Of a stretch of DNA of 64,000 bases, positions 1 to 10,700 are shown one piece after another. Under the pieces are notes generated by a model that was not told where the DNA came from, ran no database searches, and saw only the letters and a program-made list of their open reading frames with translations. How positions within the stretch are numbered: the stretch's first letter is position 1; every line of letters starts with the position of its first letter. The stretch comes from Cytophagaceae bacterium (GTDB taxonomy: Bacteria; Bacteroidota; Bacteroidia; Cytophagales; Spirosomataceae), in NCBI GenBank assembly GCA_016722655.1, contig JADKIR010000004.1, forward strand, positions 1-64,000. Direction: 5' to 3'. Position numbers and translations under genes: made by a program.

Positions 1-136
1 AATTTATTCTTATTTTTGATTTAATAATTTTTAATAAAAAACCAACCTTCTGAGTTCATTATCAGACACAATCGTGTAAAACTTCATACGTACACTGTAT
101 GTTGGAATACAATAAATATCTATTTAACAATATCTA

Positions 137-934
137 ATGAAACACTCATTAAACCTTTTAGTTCTTCTTGCAATAATTAGTTGTAGTAAAAAAGGAAACC
201 CTGACAAACCTAATATCCTTCCTTCTATTGACTTCTCTTATAACTTAACTGAAAATGGGAAAGTTGAATTTAAAAATAAATCCACAAATCTTAACTCATT
301 TGAATGGTCTTTTGGAGACTTTTCGCCAAATGGTTTTTCAAAAGACACCGTGCACACTTACTTAGAAAACAAAATATATGCTGTTCAGCTTTTGGGTAAA
401 AATGAATCTGGAAAGGCTTATAAAAAAGACTCAATGATAACTATTAATAACAGAAATGTACCAATAGACAGCTTTAAGTATAATTGTGACAGTAATATTT
501 TTGGCTTAAATACAAATTTTGGGGAATTTTGCTCGAGGTATTCTGAATATGGAAGTGTCATTTTAAGTAAACACAAACTTGGAAGACAGTTTAATTTCTG
601 GTACACTTTTGCAGAAGATAGAAATTCCTCCTTTAGTAACTATGAATTTTCTTTAGTAACCAGTTTGATTATCAATGATGTAGGTACTTATGAATTTTCT
701 CCTAAACAAAGTAAAGAAAGAATTTTTGAAGCGAATAGTGCTTGGATAGAAGTTCACTATGATAGCCAAAAACAAATACCTTGGGCTTTTACATTTATTA
801 CCCCGCAAAAAATTAAGTTAAATATTTATAATGTTACAGAAGAGTTCATTAGTGGATCGTTAGAAATGTTTATTGACGACCAATTAAAGTTTAATGGAAA
901 TTTTAAAAATCTAAAAGTAAAAAAACAAGAATAA
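137..934 (+). CDS. PKD-domain lipoprotein, hypothetical
   Basis: A 265-residue predicted lipoprotein. The N-terminus is hydrophobic and ends in a lipobox (IISC, Cys16) followed by Ser-Lys-Lys, so it should be lipidated and membrane-anchored. Residues about 30-105 read as a PKD-like beta-sandwich: there is a WSFGD-type core (EWSFGD) and a later TYLENKIYAVQL strand. The remaining 160 residues match no family I recognise. No enzyme motif is visible. The neighbouring MATE gene is more than 500 bases away, so no operon partner is evident. The lipoprotein and PKD calls are good; the role is unknown, with polymer binding or adhesion the usual guess for PKD lipoproteins. Confidence 0.75.
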   Translation: MKHSLNLLVLLAIISCSKKGNPDKPNILPSIDFSYNLTENGKVEFKNKSTNLNSFEWSFGDFSPNGFSKDTVHTYLENKIYAVQLLGKNESGKAYKKDSMITINNRNVPIDSFKYNCDSNIFGLNTNFGEFCSRYSEYGSVILSKHKLGRQFNFWYTFAEDRNSSFSNYEFSLVTSLIINDVGTYEFSPKQSKERIFEANSAWIEVHYDSQKQIPWAFTFITPQKIKLNIYNVTEEFISGSLEMFIDDQLKFNGNFKNLKVKKQE

Positions 935-948
935 AAGACGGGTTCGCT

Positions 949-979
949 CTTCGAGATGTTCCACAGGACAATCTCGAAG
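949..979. repeat. REP-like palindrome or hairpin
   Basis: CTTCGAGAT (949-957) pairs perfectly with ATCTCGAAG (971-979). Three more inner pairs (TCC/GGA) form after a 2x2 internal loop, and the apex is ACA. It is not followed by a T-run, so it is a poor intrinsic terminator. Its size, GC content and position just after a gene resemble repetitive extragenic palindromes. A repeat family cannot be shown from one copy. Confidence 0.45.
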
Positions 980-1236
980 CTAGATTAATAGGATTTTTAA
1001 TCCGAATAGTATTTCTTATTTCATTTAAACGGGGTCGCCCGTGCGATTCTTATTTCAGAACTTGATGGGGAAGTTGGATTAGCGATAAAATATCAAAGCG
1101 AATCCATGGTTCTTCAAAATCAAAAAAGGGAAGATTAAAGTACAGATACCTATTTACTCTATTATCAAAGATAAAGATGACATACAATTTTCAACATTTA
1201 TCCCCTCTTAATTCTGTTTTTATTAAAATCAGATTT

Positions 1237-1462
1237 TACCTTTGTAAAAAATAATAATTGATGTGGAAATAATGAGTTATCCGAAATCTGCAATATAAGT
1301 GAATACCATTTTTAGTTTCTTCTAAATTTCCTAATCACTTGCAAATCAAACCTTGAGGTATTGGCACCCAATACTTCCGGTACATTTTTTAATAATTTTC
1401 GGGGAAATCTCTTTTTTATAATCCTTTGGGTTTCCTTGATTCACTCCTGATTTATATATTAT
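1237..1462 (+). promoter_or_regulatory. Candidate promoter box and leader of the MATE gene
   Basis: TACCTTTG at 1237-1244 matches the Bacteroidota -7 box TAnnTTTG. No clean -33 TTG lies upstream. If used, it would give a leader of about 210 bases. A 7-bp hairpin (GTATTGG 1358-1364 with CCAATAC 1368-1374) lies inside the leader. I recognise no known riboswitch. Confidence 0.3.
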
Positions 1463-2845
1463 ATGAAGATATTTAAACTCATTCTTGAAGCCTTAAAAGG
1501 CGACGAATCAACTGACTATACGGGCATTTCGATAAACCGGGCTCTGGTACTTTTGGCCATCCCGATGGTGATTGAGATGCTTTTTGAGTCACTTTTTGCC
1601 CTGGCCGATGCTTTTTTTGTGGCAAAATACGTGGGGGTCAACGGTATGGCCACCGTCGGCCTTACGGAGTCGGTGCTGACCATCATCTATTCACTGGCCT
1701 GGGGAATCAGTACGGCAGCTACGGCCATCATCGCCCGCAAGATAGGTGAAAAGAACCCCGAAGGTGCCTCAAAATCTTTGATGCAAATCATCAATATTTC
1801 GGGTTTGATAGGAATAGTACTGGCGGTTTTTGGTTTTATTTTCTCCGAAGATATCCTCAGATTGATGGGTGGCTCTGAGGAATTGATCAAAGATGGACTC
1901 GGCTATACCCAGATCCAGTTTTTGAGTAGTCCGATTATTATCCTGCTGTTTTCGTTGGGAGGTGCACTTCGTGGTGCAGGAAATGCCTCCAAAGCCATGA
2001 ATGTGATGATAGTGGCTAACATTATAAATATCGTCATCGATTTCATTTTGATTCCGGTCATAGGTCTGGGAGTTGAAGCTGCTGCCATTGCAACATTTAT
2101 AGGCAGAACTACAGGAGTGGTTTTACAATTCAGGTTCCTGTTTTCAAATAAACACCAGCTTAAACTCAATTTCCAGAAATGGCATTTTGATTTTGGAATC
2201 ATTACCGAAATCTTGAAACTATCAGCCGGTGGAGCCGGACAATTCATAATTCAGTCGGCCAGTTGGGTGTTTTTGATAAGGATTCTTTCCGACTTTGGCT
2301 CAGAGGTGGTTGCAGGGTACACCATTGCTATCCGTATCATTGTATTTACGATTCTACCCTCCTGGGGTCTTGCCAATGCGGCCTCAACACTTGTTGGGCA
2401 AAACCTGGGTGCAGGTAAGCCGGAAAGGGCCTCCACTTCCGCATGGCGGGCAGGATTTTTCAATATGGTATTTTTGGGTATCGTTGCCATATTCTTCTTT
2501 ATATTTGCTCAACCCCTGGTTTCGACCTTTAATTCAAACCAAAACGTAGTTGACACAGGCGTAAATGCCCTCAAAATCCTTTGTGCAGGTTATGTATTCT
2601 TCGGTTTCGGGATGGTAATGGCACAAGCCATCAATGGCTCGGGCGACACGATCACTCCTACTGTGTTAAATGTCATTTGTTTCTGGTTAATTGAGATTCC
2701 TCTGGCATATTATCTGGCCAAAACAGCCAATTGGGGACAGTCCGGCGTATTTTGGTCTATTGTGATTGCAGAATCTATTTTGGCAGTGATGGCAATAATC
2801 TATTTTAGTACCGGTCGCTGGAAAAAGAACAAGATATCGGTTTAG
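1463..2845 (+). CDS. MATE family efflux transporter
   Basis: A 460-residue integral membrane protein of the multidrug and toxic compound extrusion family, which exports drugs or metabolites in exchange for H+ or Na+. The length and roughly twelve hydrophobic segments fit. The N-half has ALVLLAIPMVIEMLFESLFALADAFFV and LGGALRGAGNAS; the C-half repeats the pattern with GLANAASTLVGQNLGAGKPERA and AINGSGDTITPT. These matched half-motifs are the family signature. ATG at 1463 is the first in-frame start after an AT-rich leader. The gene stands alone and ends at a strong terminator. The substrate cannot be inferred. Confidence 0.93.
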   Translation: MKIFKLILEALKGDESTDYTGISINRALVLLAIPMVIEMLFESLFALADAFFVAKYVGVNGMATVGLTESVLTIIYSLAWGISTAATAIIARKIGEKNPEGASKSLMQIINISGLIGIVLAVFGFIFSEDILRLMGGSEELIKDGLGYTQIQFLSSPIIILLFSLGGALRGAGNASKAMNVMIVANIINIVIDFILIPVIGLGVEAAAIATFIGRTTGVVLQFRFLFSNKHQLKLNFQKWHFDFGIITEILKLSAGGAGQFIIQSASWVFLIRILSDFGSEVVAGYTIAIRIIVFTILPSWGLANAASTLVGQNLGAGKPERASTSAWRAGFFNMVFLGIVAIFFFIFAQPLVSTFNSNQNVVDTGVNALKILCAGYVFFGFGMVMAQAINGSGDTITPTVLNVICFWLIEIPLAYYLAKTANWGQSGVFWSIVIAESILAVMAIIYFSTGRWKKNKISV

Positions 2846-2920
2846 TCGTCTCTTTTTAATCAAAAATCAAAAATGAAATGACCAAATAATAAAAAAACCT
2901 TACCATATAATAAATTGAGA

Positions 2921-2950
2921 GCATCAGGAATACCACCCTGATGCTTTTTT
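2921..2950 (+). terminator. Intrinsic terminator after the MATE gene
   Basis: GCATCAGG (2921-2928) pairs perfectly with CCTGATGC (2937-2944), with an 8-base loop and a run of six T. It separates the MATE gene from the small gene that follows. Confidence 0.85.
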
Positions 2951-2991
2951 GCATTTTATTTGCATCTCTCTAAAATCATAAAGAAAAAGAT

Positions 2992-3138
2992 ATGAATGAG
3001 AAAAGTATTGGAGATTATGTGCAGGTGATTTTACCCATTGTATTAACTTTTGCTGTTTTGGTAATGGGAGTAATGGTTTTGGTGGAAATGGAAATACCCA
3101 GACTGGCAAAGAAAAAAAAGAAGCTTAGAGCAAAATAA
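2992..3138 (+). CDS. Small single-pass membrane protein, 48 residues
   Basis: A short frame starting ATG-AAT-GAG and ending TAA gives 48 residues. A short polar N-terminus (MNEKSIGDYVQ) is followed by one hydrophobic helix of about 20 residues (VILPIVLTFAVLVMGVMVLV). A strongly basic tail (AKKKKKLRAK) follows, predicted to stay in the cytoplasm by the positive-inside rule. It lies between two terminators (2921-2950 and 3179-3201), so it would be its own transcript. I recognise no family; a small regulatory or membrane-stress peptide is a guess. The composition argues for a real gene, but the length leaves doubt. Confidence 0.6.
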   Translation: MNEKSIGDYVQVILPIVLTFAVLVMGVMVLVEMEIPRLAKKKKKLRAK

Positions 3139-3178
3139 AATATTCTTATCATAATGGTTAGGGTTAAACACAAAAAGG

Positions 3179-3201
3179 CCGGCAGATTTGCTGGTTTTTT
3201 T
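3179..3201 (+). terminator. Intrinsic terminator after the small membrane protein
   Basis: CCGGCA (3179-3184) pairs with TGCTGG (3189-3194), with one G-U pair and a 4-base loop, followed by seven T. It lies just before the giant gene, so that gene needs its own promoter. Confidence 0.75.
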
Positions 3202-3235
3202 GTTTTTATTTATATTTACTTTTTAACCTGCAACT

Positions 3236-4705
3236 ATGAAAAGAATATTTATCACACTAGTAGTTTTACTATCAACATATTATGGTTTTACACAAACTGT
3301 AAATTTTATCCAGCCTCCCACACAGATCAACCCTGGAATGTGCTATGGAGGAAACCAGACTATCACTGCCACAACTCAAAATGCAAGCGGTTTTGTGGTT
3401 CAGGTGCTCAATTCCCAAAATTCCTGGGAAGATTTTCCCGGCTCCGGTGGCGAGTTAAATTCCAGCCCTGGTGCTATCAGCTATACATTTTATGGTATCA
3501 ATTATGCATTTGCATTCAGGGTAAGAATTTACAATTCGACCGATACTCTTGATTCCGGTCCACAGACTATCAGCCCTCAAAGGCCTGATTTTAGCTTTCA
3601 TCCAGCTAACCTGGCTCAATGCACCGGCAACTCAGTGAAATTTTATGCAGGAGCAACAGGTAACGGCACCCTAACCTACCAGTGGTACCGAATAGATGGT
3701 TCCTCATATACTGCTCTCATTAATGGTGGAGAATTTTCAGGAGTAACTACAAACGGCCTCAGCATCAATTCAGTAGGAGCTGTACATCATGAAAAAGAAT
3801 TTATTGTAAAAGTTACAGATCAAAATGGCTGCGAAAATTACAGTAATTCAGGAAAACTCACTGCCAATCAACTCAGCACAGTGGTTAGCCCAACCACCAC
3901 CCGGCAATATTGTGAAGGTGACACGGTTTCATTTTCTGTCGCCACAAAAATTGGGGAGGTTTCTAGCCAAAACTGGATGAAAAAGTTTGGTTCGGAATCG
4001 GTCTATACCAACATTACCCCTTCCAGTCACTTTTCGGATCCTACAGGAGACATTTTAAGAGTATTCGGAATAAAACCAACCGAAACCAGCTATCGATTTA
4101 GGGTGAATTTTGTGGTAAAAACCCAAAACCCAGACGGAAGTGTAACTGAAAGCACTTGTTTTAAAGATGCAACCAGAGCCAATTATGTGATAAATCCACG
4201 TCCCGGAAAACCTTCGGCTATACCCGATCTCGAGCGGTGTGGCCCGGGAAAAGTGAATTATTCTGTAACTGTTCCGGGTTCCTATTTTTGGTATAAGGAC
4301 ACAACTATTTCTCCGATTATTAGCAATCAATTGGTATTTAATAGCCCTGAAATAGCTGATTCCCGTGAATTTTATGTTAGCCAAAAAGACCTGAAAGGTT
4401 GTGAAAGTCATAAAACTATCCTCAATGCGGTTGTTAGAAAAATACCGGAAAACTATTTTCAAAATCTATTTGAATTATGTCCTGACAGTGAAAATTTTGA
4501 TTTGATTTTGATTCTACAAAATATAACCCTGAAAAAATATACATTAAAAATGGCAGCTCACCAATTCCTGATTTTACGGAAATTATTGGAGAAATTTTTA
4601 CCAATCCTTTTAATATTTCTATGCCCGCAAACATTCCTCCAGGCAACTATAACCTCCAATTTTTTACCAAAAATCCATATTGTTTTTCGGATACTTCGAT
4701 ATTGA
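3236..4705 (+). CDS. Giant protein, N-terminal frame (signal peptide, Ig-like domains)
   Basis: This is the first open frame of the split gene. It opens with a Sec signal peptide ending near TQT and continues with Ig-like domains of the CHU_C-associated type. Examples are the segment CTGNSVKFYAGATGNGTLTYQWY and the later CGPGKVNYSVTVPGSYFWYKD with EFYVSQKDLKGCESH. Coherent sequence ends at about 4500 (CPDSENFD). The 65 or so residues after that, to the stop at 4705, are hydrophobic and unlike the rest, which marks them as out-of-frame. The +2-phase frame takes over with FDSTKYNPEK and related residues. Confidence 0.8.
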   Translation: MKRIFITLVVLLSTYYGFTQTVNFIQPPTQINPGMCYGGNQTITATTQNASGFVVQVLNSQNSWEDFPGSGGELNSSPGAISYTFYGINYAFAFRVRIYNSTDTLDSGPQTISPQRPDFSFHPANLAQCTGNSVKFYAGATGNGTLTYQWYRIDGSSYTALINGGEFSGVTTNGLSINSVGAVHHEKEFIVKVTDQNGCENYSNSGKLTANQLSTVVSPTTTRQYCEGDTVSFSVATKIGEVSSQNWMKKFGSESVYTNITPSSHFSDPTGDILRVFGIKPTETSYRFRVNFVVKTQNPDGSVTESTCFKDATRANYVINPRPGKPSAIPDLERCGPGKVNYSVTVPGSYFWYKDTTISPIISNQLVFNSPEIADSREFYVSQKDLKGCESHKTILNAVVRKIPENYFQNLFELCPDSENFDLILILQNITLKKYTLKMAAHQFLILRKLLEKFLPILLIFLCPQTFLQATITSNFLPKIHIVFRILRY

Positions 4706-7700
4706 ATATTGAAATTAAAACTCCCATAAGTATCTCTACATCAGAAACAAACGCAAATCTTTGCGAGGGAGAATCACATACTTTTACAGTAAACTATGAA
4801 GGAGATGGCCCCTATTTTTATCAATGGTATAAAAACGAAATACCAATAAATGGTGAAACGAATCAGGATTTGAAAATAGAAGATTTGAGAGAAACTCATG
4901 AAGGGAATTATGCGGTTAACGTAGAAGGATTTTGTGGTAATGAAACCAAATTTTTGGGTTCTGTTGAAGTTCTCCCTCCTACTCATATTGTTACGCAACC
5001 AAGTCCGGTGCGGGTATGTGAAAACGGGAATGCGTCCTTTTCGGTAGAAGCCACAGGCTCAGGAATTCTCCATTATCAATGGTTTATAAATAACAATCCT
5101 GTTGGAACTGATTCGTCCGGGCTCAAAATTCCAATAGCAGATATATCTCAAAATCAAGCAGAAATAAAATGTAAAATTACTTCAGACTGTGGAAATGGTA
5201 TATTTACAGACACTGTATTATTGACGGTTATTCCGCTTCCGGTTACACCAATGATAGATGAAATAGTGGGATTTTGTCAAAATGAAAACCCGGCAACTTT
5301 AACTGCAGGAGCATTACCCAATCACACTTTGAGATGGTTTGACACTCATCAAAACATCTTGACATCACCACAAATCGTTATAAATCAATCCGGTACAAGA
5401 ACATTTTATGTTAATCAGACTGATACAAATCAATGTCAAAGTCCTCTGAAAGCGTTTGAAGTGGAAGTAAGTCCTAGTTTTGGTCTTGAGGTATTTTCTG
5501 ATAAAAATTTTATCTGTCCAGCTGGAAATTTCAACAATAAAATAAACATTGAAAGCAGAATAGAGCCAGAATCGATTACTGCAGAAATTTTTAAATTTTA
5601 TCAAAACGGTATTTTTAATTCCGAAAACCTTGCAGGAAGTTTTGAAGGAAATACCTCAGGAATTTTTAAAATCATTGCGAAAAAAGGGTTTTGTGAAATT
5701 GCAGATTCCATTCAAATTAATAGCATATTCTCCGAATTAAATACTTCTCCACTTGCATCTGATGTGTCTGTATGTCAAAATAATTCAGTTGATTTAATGG
5801 CAAATTCAGAATATCAAAACGGCGAATATTATTGGTGGGAAAGTCAGAATTCTCCCATTTCAAATCATCAGGGAAGTTCGCTGACCACCGAAAGCATTTC
5901 CACAAATCAGAAATATTATGTTTCTTATGTAAAATCCAACTCCGAAAGTCAGACTTGTGAATCACCAAGGAAAGAAATAAGTGTCGATTTAAAACAAAAT
6001 ATCAGAGCCACTATAGTTGTAAGCAATATTTCTTGTTTAGGCAGGAATGATGGCAAAATTGAAATCAATGCCGAATCGATAGCTTTGCCTTTGAGATACG
6101 AGCTAAATGATACTATTACCAATAATCTGGGTATTTTTGAAAATCTTTCCCCTGGAATTTACAATTTAAAAATTACTGATAAGGAAGGTTGTAATGTAGA
6201 TACTACCTTGATTATTGAAATAAATTCGGGTCCGGAATTTAGTACTCAGCCTGCAAATATTACCAGATGCAAAGGCAATACTGCTACCATTAGTTTCTCC
6301 GGAAATAACTATAATTCAATTATTTGGGAGAAAAAATTACCCGGAGAGTCCAGTTTTTCAATCATATCCGGTGCAAATAGTTCAGTTTTGAATCTTTCCA
6401 ACATCGGAAATTCAACAAATCCGCATGGCACGGTTTTCAGAGTAAAAATATCAAATGGGATATGTGAAATGGTTTCCAATGAGGCCATTTTAAGTGTCAA
6501 TTCGGTCAGTCCTACAAACTCAACAAACTCATTTTGTGAGAATTCAAATAATGTCATTGACCTCCAAAACATAAGTATTGTTGGAAATATCAGTACATTT
6601 CAATGGGAAAATAGAAGCGGTACGACTGGTCCATGGAATAGCATTAACAATGCCAATGACAGTATTTTGGTTTTCCAAAATATCCAAAGAAATCATGCAG
6701 GCTATTATCGGGCAAAAATTACTTTTGACAACGGAAACGGAAATTCTTGTGTGATAAATACCACAACGAGTACCGGTTTCAGAATAATCGTAGATACTTT
6801 ACAGATTCCTGTATTAAGTGATGATTTATATATTTGTTCAGGAAATAGTGCCATGCTTTCTGTTAGCAATTGCACTGGAAATATTCTTTGGTCAAATGGC
6901 CAAACTCTAAGTTCAATTTTGGTTTCACCCAATCATTCTACTAAATATGCTGTAAGCTGTACAAACAATTCCTGTGTTGCATATAGCTCTGATAGTCTTT
7001 TAGTTACGGTTTTAGAAAATGCAGAAACAGCTCCAATAATTTATTCTGAAAAACTAAATTACTGCCTGGGAGATACCATTTCAATTTCCGCAACCGGCTG
7101 TGAAGGACAGGTAGTTTGGAATAATAATATGACAGGCAATAATTTGAGATTGCCTGCCAATTCAAGTTTCAATATATCGGCACACTGCATTTCACAAGAT
7201 TGTAGTTCACCTGAAAGTCAGACAGTTAACATAACCGTTTTACCTCAAATAATTGCTGGCACCATTCAGGATTATACCCAAACCAATTGTGCGGGATTTA
7301 ATCCTGCGACAATAAATAGTTTAGTAAATCCCAGTGGCGGAACCATCCAATGGCAAATGGCAGAAAATTGCTCTGCTTCCGAACCTAGCTGGGTGAATAT
7401 TTCCGGAGCAAATGGCCTCACTTTCAACCCTTCAGCTTTAAATACGACCACCTGTTTCCGAAGGATGGTGTTTGATTCTTGTCAAACAGTATTTTCCAAT
7501 GTCGTTACATTTCACATTGTGCCTGATCCGGTGGTTTCAGTTTCTGCTGATTTGAATGAAGTTTGTTTTGGAAATTCAGTTTTGCTAACAAAAACTGTAA
7601 TTGGTGGGCAAGTAACCTGTCCTGTTCAGTGGCAAATCAATAAAATTTCTGGTTCTGTCAGTTCAACTTTTTGGCAAAATTATGCCTTAAGTGATTCATT

Positions 7701-10700
7701 AGAAATTCCAAATCTAAATGTGGGAAATGATTCCATCTGGTATTTCAGGGCGAGAGTCGATTGTGAAAATTCTTCCTGCAATCTGGCGGTTTCAGAGGCC
7801 GTTCCGGTTGTTTTTCATCCAGAATTAATTCTTGAAACCAATTTTTCTGATTCAACCATCTGTGCCGGGTCATCAATTTTATTAACCGCAAGTGCCTGTA
7901 ATGCCTCTTTGAAATGGAGCACAGGTGAGACTTCTTCTTCAATAACAATTTCTCCGGTAAGTTCTGGACCAGTTAAGGTCTCATGCAAAAATACCTGTGA
8001 TTCAGTTTCTAAAACTTTCAATATCAATGTGGTGCCAGGGATTTCTGCACCAAATATTACAGTAAACAAAACTCGTTTTTGCTTTGGAGATACCATTTCA
8101 ATTTCTGCAAACGGCTGTGAAGGACAGGTAGTTTGGAGTAATAATATGACAGGAAACAATCTGAGATTGTCGGCTGAATCGAGTTTCAGCATATCAGCTC
8201 ACTGTGCTTCACAAGATTGTAGTTCACCTGAAAGTCAGACAGTTAACATCACCGTTTTACCTCAAATAATTGCTGGCACCATTCAGGATTATACCCAATC
8301 CAATTGTGCGGGATTTAATCCTGCCACCATTAATAGTTTAACTGATCGCAGTGGCGGAACCATCCAGTGGCAAATGGCAGAAAATTGCTCTGCATCCGAA
8401 CCAAACTGGGAGAATATTTCCGGAGCTAACAGCCTCACTTTCAACCCTTCAGCTTTAAATACGACCACCTGTTTCCGAAGGATGGTTTTTGATTCTTGTC
8501 AAACAGTATTTTCTAATGTTGTCACTTACAATATCGTACCTGATCCGGTGGTTTCGGTTTCTACTGATTTGGCTGAAGTCTGTTTTGGAAATTCAGTTTT
8601 ACTTTCAAAAACAATAATCGGCGGGCAAGGAAACTGCCCTGTTCAGTGGCAAATCAATAAAGTTTCTGGTTCTGCCAGTTCAACTTTTTGGCAAAATTAT
8701 GCCTTGGAAGATTCTCTTGAAATTCCAAATCAAAATTTGGGAAATGATTCCACCTGGTATTTCCGGGCAAGAGTCGATTGTGAAAATTCTTCCTGCAATC
8801 TGGCGGTTTCAGAGGCCGTTCTGGTTGTTTTTCATCCAAAATTAAGTCTTGAAACCAATTTTTCTGATTCAACCATTTGTGCCGGGTCATCTATTATATT
8901 AACCGCAAATGGCTGTAAAGCTTCTTTGAAATGGAGCACAGGTGAAACTTCTTCTACAGTTATGCTTTCGCCTGAAAATTCCAGAATTATAACTGTTTCC
9001 TGCAAAAATTCCTGTGATTCGCTTTCTAAAACTTTCAATATCAATGTTGTGCCAGGGATTTCTGCACCAAATATTACAGTAAACAAAACTCGTTTTTGCT
9101 TTGGAGATACCATTTCAATTTCCGCAACCGGCTGTGAAGGACAGGTAGTTTGGAATAATAATATGACAGGCAATAATTTGAGATTGCCTGCCAATTCAAG
9201 TTTCAATATATCGGCACACTGCATTTCACAAGATTGTAGTTCACCTGAAAGTCAGACAGTTAACATAACCGTTTTACCTCAAATAATTGCTGGCACCATT
9301 CAGGATTATACCCAAACCAATTGTGCGGGATTTAATCCTGCGACAATAAATAGTTTAGTAAATCCCAGTGGCGGAACCATCCAATGGCAAATGGCAGAAA
9401 ATTGCTCTGCTTCCGAACCTAGCTGGGTGAATATTTCCGGAGCAAATGGCCTCACTTTCAACCCTTCAGCTTTAAATACGACCACCTGTTTCCGAAGGAT
9501 GGTGTTTGATTCTTGTCAAACAGTATTTTCCAATGTCGTTACATTTCACATTGTGCCTGATCCGGTGGTTTCAGTTTCTGCTGATTTGGCTGAAGTCTGT
9601 TTTGGAAATTCAGTTTTGCTGACAAAAATTATTATCGGCGGGCAAGGAACTTGCCCTGTTCAATGGCAAATCAATAAAGTTTCTGGTTCTGTCAGTTCAG
9701 CTTTTTGGCAAAATTATGCTTTGGGAGATTCTCTTGAAATCCCAAATCATAATTTGGGTTCCGATTCCAGCTGGTATTTCAGGGCAAGAGTCGATTGTGA
9801 AAATTCTTCCTGCAATCTGGCGGTTTCGAAGCTGTTCGGTTGTTTTTCATCCAGAATTAAGCCTTGAAACCAATTTTTCTGATTCCACCATCTGTGCCGG
9901 GTCATCTATTTTATTAACCGCAAGTGCCTGTAAAGCTTCTTTGAAATGGAGCACAGGTGAGACTTCTACTTCAGTTATGCTTTCGCCTGAAAATTCAAGA
10001 ATTATAAATGTTTCCTGCAAAAATTCCTGTGATTCGGTGTCTAAAACTTTCAATATCAATGTAGTGCCTGGGATTTCTGCACCAATTATTTCTGTAATCA
10101 AAACTCGTTTTTGCTTTGGAGATACCATTTCAATTTCCGCAACCGGCTGTGAAGGACAGGTGGTTTGGAGTAATAATATGACAGGAAATAATCTGAGATT
10201 GTCGGCTGAATCGAGTTTCAGCATATCAGCTCACTGTGCTTCACAAGATTGTAGTTCACCTGAAAGTCAGACAGTTAACATCACCGTTTTACCTCAAATA
10301 ATTGCTGGCACCATTCAGGATTATACCCAAACCAATTGTGCGGGATTTAATCCTTCGACAATAAATAGTTTAGTAAATCCCAGTGGCGGAACCATACAAT
10401 GGCAAATGGCAGAAAATTGCTCTGCATCCGAACCTAGCTGGGTGAATATTTCAGGGGCAAATGGTCTCACTTTCAACCCTTCAGCTTTAAATACTACCAC
10501 CTGTTTCCGAAGGATGGTGTTTGATTCTTGTCAAACAGTATTTTCCAATGTCGTTACATTTCACATTGTGCCTGATCCGGTGGTCTCGGTTTCATCTGAT
10601 TTGGCTGAAGTCTGTTTTGGAAATTCAGTTTTGCTGACAAAAATTATTATCGGTGGTCAAGGAACTTGCCCTGTTCAATGGCAAATCAATAAAGTTTCTG

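Larger units (their letters stand above)
935..1462. other. Intergenic region, 528 bases
   Basis: There is no convincing gene here. It holds a strong palindrome just after the lipoprotein gene, a short open frame with no start codon near 1011-1138, and the probable leader of the MATE gene, each described separately. Confidence 0.6.

Noticed and set aside
1011..1138. Open stretch reading ARAILISELDGEVGLAIKYQ
   Set aside because: It looks coding-like but has no start codon and a stop just upstream; at most a gene remnant.
3154..3552. 132-residue plus-strand frame before the giant gene
   Set aside because: It spans a terminator and overlaps the signal peptide and first Ig-like domain of the giant protein in another frame.
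4495..4515. Programmed -1 frameshift in the giant gene
   Set aside because: There is no slippery heptamer with a clear downstream structure, and the second break needs two base losses visible against sister repeats. Simple deletions explain both.
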